Both the position numbers and the translations under genes were made by a program. The notes beneath the pieces were generated by a model. The model was not told the DNA's origin. It ran no database searches and saw only the letters and a list, made by a program, of their open reading frames with translations. Source: Deltaproteobacteria bacterium (GTDB lineage Bacteria > Desulfobacterota > Syntrophobacteria > B119-G9). Taken from it: DNA of 17,816 nucleotides. Every line of letters begins with the position of its first letter. Positions within the stretch are counted from its first letter, which is position 1. Below are positions 1 to 7,428 of the stretch, piece by piece. Where the stretch lies: NCBI GenBank assembly GCA_003646715.1, contig QMLL01000007.1, forward strand, positions 1-17,816. Reading direction: 5' to 3'.

Positions 1-140
1 CCAGGTTTTTCTTCTTGCGACACAATAATACCTTGACTTGCATTGTATTTCGTGGGGAGTATAATAAGGAACCTCTGATAAATACGAGGAATTGCTCGGT
101 TGGAGAAGATAAGCGTAAAGTAGAAGCAAATTACCTCTCT

Positions 141-220
141 CGTCATTCCGGCCGAAGCGGAGCGGAGAGCCGGAAATCTCGAGATCCTTGTCTGGATGCC
201 GGATCAAGTCCGGCATGACA
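141..220. repeat. Palindromic dispersed-type intergenic repeat
   Basis: Two nested palindromes are visible. The left arm pairs TTCCGGC (146-152) with GCCGGAA (169-175). The right arm pairs ATGCCGGA (196-203) with TCCGGCAT (209-216) around a 5-base loop. The outer ends GTCATTCCGGCC and GTCCGGCATGAC are themselves imperfect inverted repeats, so the whole unit could fold into a cruciform or a double hairpin. It is more GC-rich than its surroundings. The form resembles the small palindromic repeats scattered between genes in many proteobacteria. Only one copy lies in this window, so the dispersed nature is inferred from type. Confidence 0.65.
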
Positions 221-264
221 GATTTGAAATACTAGTCTAATTAATCAGAGATTCCATAAATTAA

Positions 265-293
265 TTGTCATTTTGTATTCCATCATTTAAAAT
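265..293 (+). promoter_or_regulatory. Sigma70-type promoter for ispD-ispF
   Basis: TTGTCA at 265-270 (five of six consensus bases) is separated by exactly 17 bases from TAAAAT at 288-293 (five of six). Transcription would start near 300, giving a leader of about 110 bases before the ispD ATG at 411. It is the best promoter match in the region upstream of ispD. Confidence 0.6.
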
Positions 294-410
294 CTCCCCA
301 AATTTCGTCAGCACGCTGCCATACTGGATTTTAAAGCCCGGAAAGATTGGTATTTGGTTCCTGAGTGTGCTAGCGAAACACGATTGTGCTATTTTCTTGA
401 GACGAAAGCC

Positions 411-1109
411 ATGAAAACAATTGTCATCATTGCAGCGGGTGGTCGCGGTCACAGGATGGGGGAAAGTATTTGTAAGCAGTTTCTGGAACTTAAAGGCATG
501 AGTATAATCGCAAGAACAATATTGAAATTCCAGACATGCAAAGCTGTTGACGGTGTCATTATTGGAATTACAGCCGGTGAAGAGGACTACTTTAAGGAAA
601 AAGTATTATCGGAAACCGGCGAAACGAAGCTGGTTAAGCTCGTATCCGGCGGAGAAGAAAGGCAGGATACAGTGTGGAATTGCCTGAAAGTCTTACCGGA
701 AAGGTGTGAAATTGTCCTGGTTCATGATGGCGTAAGACCACTTGTAAGCGAACAGCTCATAGAAAAAGTAGCCGAAACTGCTTCCGAGAAAGGTGCAGTG
801 ATACCCGCTCTTCCAGCAGAAGAAACCACAAAAAAGGTTTCAGATGGAGTGGTAATGGAAACACTGAATCGGAAAGAGATATGGCTTGCTCAGACGCCTC
901 AAGGCTTCAGGAGAGACCTTATTGTCGAAGCCTACAAGAAAGCAAGAAAAAAACAGCTAAGAGGAACTGATGATGCATCCCTTGTTGAAGCTTTGGGAAG
1001 AAAGGTGTACGTTGTAAAAGGGGAAAAACAGAACATGAAAATTACAACACCTTTCGATTTAAAGATAGCCTTGCGTCTATTGGAAGATATAGACCGTAAA
1101 ATTAAGTAA
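411..1109 (+). CDS. ispD: 2-C-methyl-D-erythritol 4-phosphate cytidylyltransferase
   Basis: IspD joins MEP and CTP to give CDP-methylerythritol and pyrophosphate, the third step of the cytoplasmic non-mevalonate isoprenoid pathway. The 232-residue product has the family nucleotide-binding start AAGGRGHRMG (8-17) followed by KQF; R15 and K22 match the catalytic Arg and Lys of the family. Further IspD motifs are VHDGVRPLV, AQTPQGF and TDDASLVE. I chose the ATG at 411 because it starts directly at the conserved beta strand and gives the usual family length. The in-frame TTG at 354 would add 19 unrelated residues. The ribosome-binding site is weak (GAAAG). ispF follows 13 bases after the stop, so the two are probably co-transcribed. 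Confidence 0.95.
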   Translation: MKTIVIIAAGGRGHRMGESICKQFLELKGMSIIARTILKFQTCKAVDGVIIGITAGEEDYFKEKVLSETGETKLVKLVSGGEERQDTVWNCLKVLPERCEIVLVHDGVRPLVSEQLIEKVAETASEKGAVIPALPAEETTKKVSDGVVMETLNRKEIWLAQTPQGFRRDLIVEAYKKARKKQLRGTDDASLVEALGRKVYVVKGEKQNMKITTPFDLKIALRLLEDIDRKIK

Positions 1110-1122
1110 AAGGTGAGTAAGC

Positions 1123-1596
1123 ATGCGACTTGGAATAGGGTATGATGTTCATGCATTCTCTGAAAAGAGAGATTTGATCTTGGGTGGTGTGAAAATACCC
1201 TATCACCTGGGTCTCAGGGGACATTCGGACGCAGATGTTTTGCTCCATGCCATATGCGACGCGATACTGGGAGCGTTATCGAAGGGAGACATTGGCAAAC
1301 ATTTTCCTGATACGGATAACAGATACAAGGGCATTTCAAGCACCAAATTGTTATCCTCAGTGGTTAAACTCATGCGGGATGAAGGTTATACAGTGTCAAA
1401 TCTGGATTGTATAATTATTGCTCAAGAACCAAAACTATCTCCCTATATGTCGGAGATGATTTCCAATATTTCGAGAACTCTGAAAATTCCTCCAGGAGAT
1501 GTAAACGTAAAAGCTACCACTACGGAATTCCTGGGGTTCGAAGGTAAGAGAGAAGGTATTGCGGCGTATGCGGTAGTGCTTTTGAAGAGGTTTTAG
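1123..1596 (+). CDS. ispF: 2-C-methyl-D-erythritol 2,4-cyclodiphosphate synthase
   Basis: IspF cyclises CDP-methylerythritol 2-phosphate to the cyclodiphosphate with release of CMP, the fifth step of the MEP pathway. The 157-residue product has normal length. The metal ligands D8, H10 and H42 fall at the same numbers as in E. coli, within GIGYDVH and DVLLHAICDA. The GHSDADV loop (33-39), the DIGKHFPDTD segment and the C-terminal KATTTEFLGFEGKREGIAA are typical. The ATG follows an AGGTGAG ribosome-binding site and lies 13 bases after ispD, consistent with an ispD-ispF operon. The IspE step between these two is encoded about 5.3 kb downstream. Confidence 0.96.
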   Translation: MRLGIGYDVHAFSEKRDLILGGVKIPYHLGLRGHSDADVLLHAICDAILGALSKGDIGKHFPDTDNRYKGISSTKLLSSVVKLMRDEGYTVSNLDCIIIAQEPKLSPYMSEMISNISRTLKIPPGDVNVKATTTEFLGFEGKREGIAAYAVVLLKRF

Positions 1597-1672
1597 TTCA
1601 AGAAACCAATAAGACTCAATTCACTAAGTTGAAGTAAAATTATAAGGATCATAAATCAGGGGAGCGTGAGAT

Positions 1673-3163
1673 ATGGCTTTATCTTTTTATAATACATTGA
1701 CAAGGAAGAAAGAGATTTTTGAACCCCTCGTTCCAGGGAAGATCGGTATGTATGTCTGCGGAGTGACGGTATACGATTACTGCCACATTGGACACGCAAG
1801 ATCTGTGGTGGTGTTTGACGTAATATACAGGTATTTGAAAGCTTCTGGTTATGATGTGACTTTTGTAAGGAACTTTACTGACATTGACGATAAGATCATT
1901 CAAAAGGCAAATGAAGAGGGGATTCCGTGGAATGAGCTGGCGGAGAAATTTATTGAAGCTTACTATGAGGACATGGAACACCTTAACATAGAAAAACCCA
2001 CCTACGAGCCCAGGGCCACTGAATTTATCCATGAAATGATTGAAATGGTAAAGGAACTGGAAGCGAAAGGTTTTGCATATGTGGTTGACGGCGACGTCTA
2101 CTATTCCGTGGAAAAGTTCCCTGAGTACGGAAAGCTTTCAGGGCGTAAGCTGGAAGATATGATGGCAGGAGCCCGCGTGGAAGTAGACAGCAAGAAGAAG
2201 AATCCCTTCGATTTTGTTCTGTGGAAATCAAGCAAACCAGGTGAGCCGACCTGGGATAGTCCCTGGGGCCCGGGAAGACCTGGCTGGCATCTTGAATGTT
2301 CGGTAATGAGCAGACATTACCTGGGCAAGACTTTTGACATTCACGGCGGTGGTGAAGATCTGATATTCCCCCATCACGAGAATGAGATTGCTCAGTCTGA
2401 AGCAGCTCATGGTGTACCTTTTGTGAGATACTGGATTCATCATGGTTTTGTTAAGGTTAACAAGGAAAAGATGTCAAAATCCCTTGGAAACTTTTTTACG
2501 ATACGAGAGGTACTCGAAAGATACCACCCGGAAGTGCTCAGGCTCTTTCTCCTGTCAAAACACTACAAGTCACCAGTTGATTTTTCGGATGCCACTATGC
2601 TTGAAGCTGAGAAGGGGCTGGAAAGAATATATAGCCTCCTTGATGCAATTAAAGATAAAACGAGAAATTCAAAAGAGGTAACGTTAAGCGAAGAAATGAT
2701 CCGGGAAGAATTCCCCGAACTCTATGAGAAAGCCACGGGATTTTCGGCCAGGCTCAAGGAGGACATGGATAATGATTTTAACACTGCGGCAGTCATAGGG
2801 GCTTTTTTTGAGTTGACCAGGACTGCTAACAGGTATCTGGAAAAATTAGGGAAGAAAAAAGCAAAGGGTGCCCAGGCGGCACTACTCAAATTAACAGAAG
2901 AAGTTTTTCTGGGAAACGGGAAGATTCTCGGGCTATTTAATCAGGATCCGAGGGAGTTTCTGGAAAGCCTGAGAAATAGAAAGGCGACTTCACTTGGAAT
3001 TGACGTAAATGTGGTTGAGAAACTTATCGAAGAAAGGGCAAAAGCACGGAAAGAAAAGAACTTTGCGAAAGCAGATGAAATTCGTGATCAGCTAAAAGCT
3101 CAACACATTATTTTGGAAGATACCCCGACCGGAACCAGATGGAGAGTAGAACTGGAACAATAA
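1673..3163 (+). CDS. cysS: Cysteinyl-tRNA synthetase
   Basis: CysS is a class I aminoacyl-tRNA synthetase that charges tRNA-Cys with cysteine, using ATP and releasing pyrophosphate. The 496-residue protein has the HIGH motif at 38-41 and KMSKS at 266-270. The active-site zinc ligands appear as C29, C209, H234 and E238, almost exactly the E. coli numbering; this zinc gives selectivity against serine. The C-terminal helical anticodon-binding region ends in the family-typical ARKEKNFAKADEIRDQL. A GGGGAG ribosome-binding site precedes the ATG. It lies 76 bases after ispF, so it may be the third gene of the same transcript; I saw no strong separate promoter. The unit ends at the terminator at 3166-3213. 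Confidence 0.97.
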   Translation: MALSFYNTLTRKKEIFEPLVPGKIGMYVCGVTVYDYCHIGHARSVVVFDVIYRYLKASGYDVTFVRNFTDIDDKIIQKANEEGIPWNELAEKFIEAYYEDMEHLNIEKPTYEPRATEFIHEMIEMVKELEAKGFAYVVDGDVYYSVEKFPEYGKLSGRKLEDMMAGARVEVDSKKKNPFDFVLWKSSKPGEPTWDSPWGPGRPGWHLECSVMSRHYLGKTFDIHGGGEDLIFPHHENEIAQSEAAHGVPFVRYWIHHGFVKVNKEKMSKSLGNFFTIREVLERYHPEVLRLFLLSKHYKSPVDFSDATMLEAEKGLERIYSLLDAIKDKTRNSKEVTLSEEMIREEFPELYEKATGFSARLKEDMDNDFNTAAVIGAFFELTRTANRYLEKLGKKKAKGAQAALLKLTEEVFLGNGKILGLFNQDPREFLESLRNRKATSLGIDVNVVEKLIEERAKARKEKNFAKADEIRDQLKAQHIILEDTPTGTRWRVELEQ

Positions 3164-3165
3164 AC

Positions 3166-3213
3166 AAAAGAGGCTGATCCACTATCGCTGGTGATTTGGG
3201 ATCAGCCTCTTTT
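3166..3213. terminator. Bidirectional intrinsic terminator between cysS and the OmpA-like gene
   Basis: AAAAGAGGCTGATCC (3166-3180) is perfectly complementary to GGATCAGCCTCTTTT (3199-3213), a 15-bp stem with an 18-base loop. The stem ends in an A-run on one side and a T-run on the other, so it works on both strands. It begins 3 bases after the cysS stop and ends 11 bases before the 3' end of the convergent gene, as expected for a shared terminator. Confidence 0.88.
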
Positions 3214-3224
3214 CAAATCCTGAT

Positions 3225-3884
3225 TTATCCTCTTTGTTGCATAGGAATAATTACAATCTGCACCCTCCTGTTAAGCTGTCTGCCAGCCTGAGTGCTGTTA
3301 GTTGCAATCGGTTTTGTCTCACCAAAACCAATGGTTGTTATCCTGTTGGGGTTAACTCCATACTTGACCAGAGCGTTTTTCACTGCTTCAGCCCTTCTTT
3401 CGGAAAGTCTTTGGTTGTATGCTTCCGATCCGGTACTATCTGTGTGTCCTTCAACTCTTATCATTGTCTGAGGATACTGCCTCAACACGTTTGCCACTCG
3501 CTGGATCTCATCGTAGGCGCCTGGTTTCAGTGTGGCAGAGTTAACATCAAACAACACGTCTGAACGAAAAGTAACGGCCAGCACGTTCTGGTCTCTCTGG
3601 ACCATCACGTTGTCCATGTCAGCCAGTGCATTTCTCATGGCCTGTTCCTGTCTATCCATGTAACTCCCAATAGCGCTACCGGCTAGTCCGCCTGCAAGTG
3701 CACCAGCAGCCATACCGATAAGCGTGGATTCGGTATTTCCACCTATTGCCTGGCCAAGACCAGCTCCTACTGCGGCTCCAACTCCGGTACCAATCAAGGC
3801 ACCCTTCTGGGTCTTAGTTTGAGGCCCAGCGCATCCGACAGCGAGCAGGGATAGTATCGCTAGAAGTATAATGAATTTCCTCAT
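3225..3884 (-). CDS. OmpA-family peptidoglycan-binding lipoprotein (YiaD-like)
   Basis: This 219-residue protein probably anchors the outer membrane to peptidoglycan. It has a lipoprotein signal peptide with hydrophobic residues 4-16 and the modified cysteine at C18 (AVG before Cys, slightly off consensus). A glycine-rich stretch with repeated GxxxG patterns (about 28-73) is of the glycine-zipper type. The OmpA C-terminal domain covers about 105-215. D149 in GHTDSTGS and R164 in LSERRAEAV match the diaminopimelate-binding Asp and Arg of OmpA, with the same 15-residue spacing. A strong AGGAGG ribosome-binding site precedes the ATG. It is monocistronic, with its own promoter at 4008-4035. Pal is an alternative member of the superfamily, but the glycine zipper favours YiaD-like proteins. 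Confidence 0.9.
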   Translation of the reverse strand: MRKFIILLAILSLLAVGCAGPQTKTQKGALIGTGVGAAVGAGLGQAIGGNTESTLIGMAAGALAGGLAGSAIGSYMDRQEQAMRNALADMDNVMVQRDQNVLAVTFRSDVLFDVNSATLKPGAYDEIQRVANVLRQYPQTMIRVEGHTDSTGSEAYNQRLSERRAEAVKNALVKYGVNPNRITTIGFGETKPIATNSTQAGRQLNRRVQIVIIPMQQRG

Positions 3885-4007
3885 TTCTGACCTCCTTTGT
3901 TAAGTTTTACAAAATTGCACCTCATGGATTCAAACACGTGAAATCAACGCTAGGGGCGTAGCGAATGTTTCACACAGCTTCCTATTTCCACAAAGTACCT
4001 AATTTCA

Positions 4008-4035
4008 ATTCTAAATGACAAAAAGAATTTGTCAA
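4008..4035 (-). promoter_or_regulatory. Sigma70-type promoter for the OmpA-like lipoprotein
   Basis: Read on the - strand, a perfect TTGACA (4035-4030) is followed after 16 bases by TAGAAT (4013-4008), five of six consensus bases. Transcription would start near 4000, leaving a leader of about 115 bases before the ATG at 3884. Confidence 0.55.
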
Positions 4036-4137
4036 CTTTATTCGTGGTAAAAGATCAAGCACCTAATTGGTGTTTTTCCGTAGTATTTGCCTAGCAATGG
4101 TTGAAATTTACTAATATCTTGAATTTTTGGTTAGAAA

Positions 4138-4166
4138 TTGACAAATAGGACTAATAGTGATAGTTC
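4138..4166 (+). promoter_or_regulatory. Possible serA promoter
   Basis: A perfect TTGACA at 4138-4143 is followed after 17 bases by TAGTTC (4161-4166). That is a poor -10 box, but it is preceded by TGA, which fits an extended -10 (TGn) element. Transcription would start near 4173, just before the stem-loop at 4186-4227. The weak -10 keeps confidence low. Confidence 0.35.
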
Positions 4167-4185
4167 TTTCATTAACAAATTCACC

Positions 4186-4227
4186 TGCTAAGACCTGATG
4201 ATAAAAGATCAGGCACCTCTCTTAGCA
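4186..4227 (+). promoter_or_regulatory. Two-part stem-loop in the serA leader, candidate cis-regulatory RNA
   Basis: The outer stem TGCTAAG (4186-4192) pairs perfectly with CTTAGCA (4221-4227). The inner stem CCTGAT (4194-4199) pairs perfectly with ATCAGG (4208-4213) around an 8-base loop. One base is unpaired on the left side and seven (CACCTCT) on the right. The structure ends 52 bases before the serA ATG. It does not match any riboswitch class I know, and there is no T-run after it, so it is not a simple terminator. Confidence 0.4.
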
Positions 4228-4279
4228 ATCGTAAAAGGGGGAGATATACATTTTCCAAATCGTTAGGAAGGAGTAGGTA

Positions 4280-5860
4280 ATGAAAATTTTAATCAGTGAT
4301 CATCTTTCAGAGAAGGGTATTGATATTCTCAAGAATACCCCGGGTTTCGAGGTAGATATTGAGACATCGCTAACTCATGAAGAATTACGACATGTTATAA
4401 AAGACTATGATGCTCTGGTTATAAGAAGTGCAACGAAAGTTACAAGCGATATAATTGAAGCAGCGGAAAAGCTAAAAGTAATAGGTAGAGCGGGCATAGG
4501 TCTGGATAATGTAGATATCATTGCCGCGAGTAAACGCGGTATAGTTGTAATGAATACACCTGAAGGTAACGTAATTACCACCGCGGAACACACCATAGCC
4601 CTTTTGATGGCGATGAGTCGAAATATCCCTCAAGCCGTGGCTTCGATGAAAGCTGGAAAATGGGAAAAGAAGAAGTTTCGGGGAAAAGAAGTTTTTAATA
4701 AGACCCTCGGTATAATAGGGATCGGCAGAATCGGCAGAATCGTGGCAGAACGGGCTAAAGGTCTGAAAATGCAGGTAATCGCTTACGATCCGTATATATC
4801 TGGTGACCTGATAGAAAAGCTTGGCGTTGAGCCAGTTTCTTTTGACGAGCTCCTTGAAAGATCCGATTACATAAGCGTCCATACGCCTCTAACAAATGAA
4901 ACCCGTGATTTGATAAATGCGGAAGCTTTCAAAAAGATGAAGAAAGGCGTAATGGTTCTCAATTGTGCAAGGGGAGGTATAATTAACGAACAGGACCTTT
5001 ACCAGGCAATCAAAGAAGGCATTGTTGCAAGAGCTGCTCTGGATGTTTTCGTTACAGAGCCTCCTGTCGATAACCCGTTGCTGGAACTTGAAGAGGTAAT
5101 AGCGACGCCCCATCTGGGGGCTTCAACCGAAGAAGCTCAGGAAAACGTGGCCGTGGCCGTGGCTGAACAAATTGTAGATTACCTGGTTAAAGGTACTATC
5201 AGAAATGCAGTTAATGTTCCGGCTGTGGATGCAGAAACGCTGGCAAATCTTAAACCCAATCTCATACTTGCCGAAAAGCTGGGTTCGCTGCTGACCCAGA
5301 TCACCCGGGGGGCTGTTAAAGAGATATCCATAGAATACATTGGGGAAACAGCTACCTATGATACGGATCCTATAACAGTATCTTTGATTAAGGGAGTTCT
5401 TACGCCTTTCATGGGGCACCAGGTAAATTTTGTAAATGCTCCTATTCTTGCGAAGGAAAGACAGATAAAGATTACCGAGTCAAAACGCCAGGAAGCCGAA
5501 GATTTTACCAATCTTATAAGCGTATACATGAAGACCACTGAAAGCGAAAACCTGGTGGCAGGTACTATTTTTGGCAAGAAAGATCCCAGGCTGGTCAGGA
5601 TCAACGACTTTCGTATGGAAGCGGCACTGGAAGGTCATTTGCTCCTTATTTTCAATATAGACACACCTGGAACTATAGGCAGTATCGGTACGTGCCTTGG
5701 CAAACACAGGATTAATATTTCCATGATGGATGTGGGCCAGGTTATAGAAAAAGGACAGAATATAATACTTTTACGTACTGACACTCCTGTGCCCGACGAA
5801 GTGAGAGATGAATTGTTATCTCTGGAAAATGTAAACATCGTTCTAAAACTGGAACTGTAA
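4280..5860 (+). CDS. serA: D-3-phosphoglycerate dehydrogenase
   Basis: SerA oxidises 3-phosphoglycerate to 3-phosphohydroxypyruvate with NAD+, the first step of serine synthesis. The 526-residue product is the long form. It has a split substrate domain, a Rossmann domain (about 100-290) with GIGRIG at 147-152 and D170 for NAD, and the catalytic set R231, E260 and H278 (CARGGII, VTEPP, TPHLGASTEEA). An intermediate allosteric-substrate-binding domain spans about 320-450. A C-terminal ACT domain (about 454-526) begins at HLLLIFNIDTPGTIG, the usual site of serine feedback inhibition. AGGAAGGAG precedes the ATG. The leader carries a stem-loop. DUF1844 and ispE genes follow on the same strand with no clear terminator between. 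No serC-type aminotransferase is adjacent. Confidence 0.95.
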   Translation: MKILISDHLSEKGIDILKNTPGFEVDIETSLTHEELRHVIKDYDALVIRSATKVTSDIIEAAEKLKVIGRAGIGLDNVDIIAASKRGIVVMNTPEGNVITTAEHTIALLMAMSRNIPQAVASMKAGKWEKKKFRGKEVFNKTLGIIGIGRIGRIVAERAKGLKMQVIAYDPYISGDLIEKLGVEPVSFDELLERSDYISVHTPLTNETRDLINAEAFKKMKKGVMVLNCARGGIINEQDLYQAIKEGIVARAALDVFVTEPPVDNPLLELEEVIATPHLGASTEEAQENVAVAVAEQIVDYLVKGTIRNAVNVPAVDAETLANLKPNLILAEKLGSLLTQITRGAVKEISIEYIGETATYDTDPITVSLIKGVLTPFMGHQVNFVNAPILAKERQIKITESKRQEAEDFTNLISVYMKTTESENLVAGTIFGKKDPRLVRINDFRMEAALEGHLLLIFNIDTPGTIGSIGTCLGKHRINISMMDVGQVIEKGQNIILLRTDTPVPDEVRDELLSLENVNIVLKLEL

Positions 5861-5991
5861 AAGTTTAAACCGGTCTGAAAGCCTGTGTCGCTTCTTTATA
5901 CATTTCATGGGGTTGCGCCGTGGTTATCCGATGATTAATGTATATGCAGACAGAAGGAGTTGTGAAACGGTAAAATCGGGAGGAAAGGCTT

Positions 5992-6414
5992 ATGGAAGAA
6001 GAAAGAAGCGACAAGGGGTTTACGGTCAAAGACCGGAGGATTTTCAGCCAGGACGGAGAAAAAAGAGCAGATTTTGATAAGAAGGAAGCTGGGAGTCGGG
6101 AAGAAACGAAAGGGCGGGAGCAGCAAAAGGAGCAAAGACAGCAACAGGTACCTCTGCCTGAAGTAAATTTTTCTACATTCGTATTTTCGCTCAGTTCCTC
6201 TGCGCTTGCTCATCTGGGTGAGATTCCGGATCCAATGACGGGCCAGAAAAAGGTTGACCTTGCGCTCGCAAAGCAAACAATTGACATTCTCGGGATGCTT
6301 GAAGAGAAGACAAAGGGCAACCTCACCTCGGAAGAAGATTCTCTCTTAAAATCAGTCCTTTATGATCTACGGCTAAGGTTTGTGAAAAAGAAGAAAGCCG
6401 CTGAAGCCAAATAA
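5992..6414 (+). CDS. DUF1844 domain protein, function unknown
   Basis: I recognise the C-terminal part (about 56-134) of this 140-residue protein as DUF1844, from VNFSTFVFSLSSSALAHLG, EIPDPMTG, LAKQTIDILGMLEEKTKGN and LYDLRLRFV. That domain is predicted mostly helical and has no established activity. The first 55 residues are strongly charged, rich in Glu, Lys, Arg and Gln, and look disordered. There is no signal peptide or membrane segment, so it is probably cytoplasmic. GGGAGG precedes the ATG. It sits 131 bases after serA and only 15 bases before ispE, so it is probably co-transcribed with ispE. No catalytic residues can be named. Confidence 0.85.
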   Translation: MEEERSDKGFTVKDRRIFSQDGEKRADFDKKEAGSREETKGREQQKEQRQQQVPLPEVNFSTFVFSLSSSALAHLGEIPDPMTGQKKVDLALAKQTIDILGMLEEKTKGNLTSEEDSLLKSVLYDLRLRFVKKKKAAEAK

Positions 6415-6429
6415 TAATTCTGGATAAAT

Positions 6430-7311
6430 ATGAAAAAAAATCTCAAGTTGCTGGCTCCCGCGAAAATTAATCTGTGGCTGGAAGTAGTTCGGAAGCGCCC
6501 CGACGGCTATCATGATCTTTCAACGTTGATGATCCCGCTTGATTGGGGTGACGAAATAATTCTTGGAGTTGCAGAGGAGGGGATCTCTCTCAGGTGCTCC
6601 GATAAAACGCTGGGTGAGGATAAATCCAATCTCGCTTACCGGGCTGCAGAAACTTTTTTTGAAGCTCTAAGAAAAGAGAAATTAGATTTAATTTCGGGAA
6701 TCAGGATAGAGCTGGTTAAAAAGATTCCCGTGGGCGCAGGACTTGGAGGTGGCAGCAGTGATGCTGCAACCGTCATAAAAGGATTAAACATTCTTTGTGG
6801 AAAGCCTTTAAGCCATGATGAGTTACTAAAGCTGGCATTGTTCCTTGGAGCTGATGTTCCTTTCTTTATTGAAGCGAGGCCGGCTCTGGCTACCGGCGTT
6901 GGGGAGAAACTCAGGTACCTTAAAACTCGCGGAGAACATCGCGAAATTTATCCTATGTGGTTTGTTATAGTTAAGCCGGATTTCGAGGTTTCCACAGCGG
7001 AAGCATATAGTAAAATTAAGTTGACAAGACGTAAAGACAGAATTAGTATCACGTGTTTACGAGATTTCCGGACAAGTCTTCCAAGAGTAATCAGGAATGA
7101 CTTAGAGGAAGTTGTTCTTCAGGTTTTCCCTGAAATCGGGAGAATTAAAAAAGCGCTCTTGGAAGAAGGAGCAATAGTCGCTTCCATGACGGGCAGTGGT
7201 TCTGCGGTATTTGGGGTATTCGTGGACGAACCCAAGGCCGTTGAGGTAAAGGAAAAGCTAGCAAGAAGGTGGCCTGAATATTTTGTGATTGCGGCCAGGG
7301 GTGCTTATTGA
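6430..7311 (+). CDS. ispE: 4-diphosphocytidyl-2-C-methyl-D-erythritol kinase
   Basis: IspE phosphorylates CDP-methylerythritol with ATP, the step between IspD and IspF. The 293-residue protein is a GHMP kinase. It begins with LAPAKINLWLEV, where K12 matches the E. coli active-site lysine. The ATP loop PVGAGLGGGSSDAA spans 100-113, and GADVPFF supplies the catalytic aspartate D142. The C-terminal MTGSGSAVFGVF (motif 3) is present. The start is 15 bases after the DUF1844 stop, and the ribosome-binding site is weak, suggesting translational coupling. The downstream order tRNA-Gln, prs, rplY, pth resembles the conserved ispE-prs-pth neighbourhood of many proteobacteria. Confidence 0.95.
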   Translation: MKKNLKLLAPAKINLWLEVVRKRPDGYHDLSTLMIPLDWGDEIILGVAEEGISLRCSDKTLGEDKSNLAYRAAETFFEALRKEKLDLISGIRIELVKKIPVGAGLGGGSSDAATVIKGLNILCGKPLSHDELLKLALFLGADVPFFIEARPALATGVGEKLRYLKTRGEHREIYPMWFVIVKPDFEVSTAEAYSKIKLTRRKDRISITCLRDFRTSLPRVIRNDLEEVVLQVFPEIGRIKKALLEEGAIVASMTGSGSAVFGVFVDEPKAVEVKEKLARRWPEYFVIAARGAY

Positions 7312-7365
7312 AAAATCTTGCACTGAATTGAATTGCATTTTTGGCGTCTTGTTTAACGTCTATGT

Positions 7366-7393
7366 TTGCTTTGTAACGAATTTATGGTAAAAT
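7366..7393 (+). promoter_or_regulatory. Promoter for tRNA-Gln and probably prs
   Basis: TTGCTT (7366-7371) lies 16 bases before TAAAAT (7388-7393). TGG immediately precedes TAAAAT, forming an extended -10 element. Transcription would begin near 7400, about 29 bases before the mature tRNA. No terminator follows the tRNA beyond a short T-run, so the transcript probably continues into prs and rplY. Confidence 0.55.
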
Positions 7394-7428
7394 ATTTCTG
7401 CCATAGAGAAGAACGAGAAAGACGTTGC

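Larger units (their letters stand above)
1..410. other. Intergenic region upstream of ispD, no gene seen
   Basis: No credible coding region lies here. The open frame at 15-218 runs through the palindromic repeat at 141-220 and has no protein-like composition. The stretch holds a TATAAT hexamer at 60-65 with a poor TTGCAT box 16 bases upstream (38-43), the repeat, a good promoter at 265-293, and about 110 bases of leader before ispD. A TTG at 354 could extend ispD by 19 residues, but that extension does not resemble an IspD N-terminus. Confidence 0.6.
3885..4279. other. Divergent intergenic region between the OmpA-like gene and serA
   Basis: No gene is seen in these 395 AT-rich bases. They hold a leftward promoter for the lipoprotein (4008-4035), a possible rightward promoter for serA (4138-4166), a 17-base direct repeat in two copies (4048-4064 and 4202-4218, 16 of 17 identical), and a two-part stem-loop at 4186-4227 in the presumed serA leader. 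Confidence 0.7.

Noticed and set aside
33..65. TTGACT with TATAAT near the left edge as a promoter
   Set aside because: The spacer is 21 bases, too long; the alternative TTGCAT box matches only three consensus bases and no gene follows directly.
15..218. 67-codon open frame at the left edge
   Set aside because: Its second half is just translated palindromic repeat, it lacks a ribosome-binding site, and the first half has no protein-like pattern.
354..410. TTG-initiated 19-residue extension of IspD
   Set aside because: The added residues do not resemble any IspD N-terminus; the ATG at 411 begins exactly at the conserved strand.
2442..2681. 79-codon frame inside cysS and other frames overlapping core genes
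   Set aside because: They are out-of-frame shadows of genes with clear family motifs.
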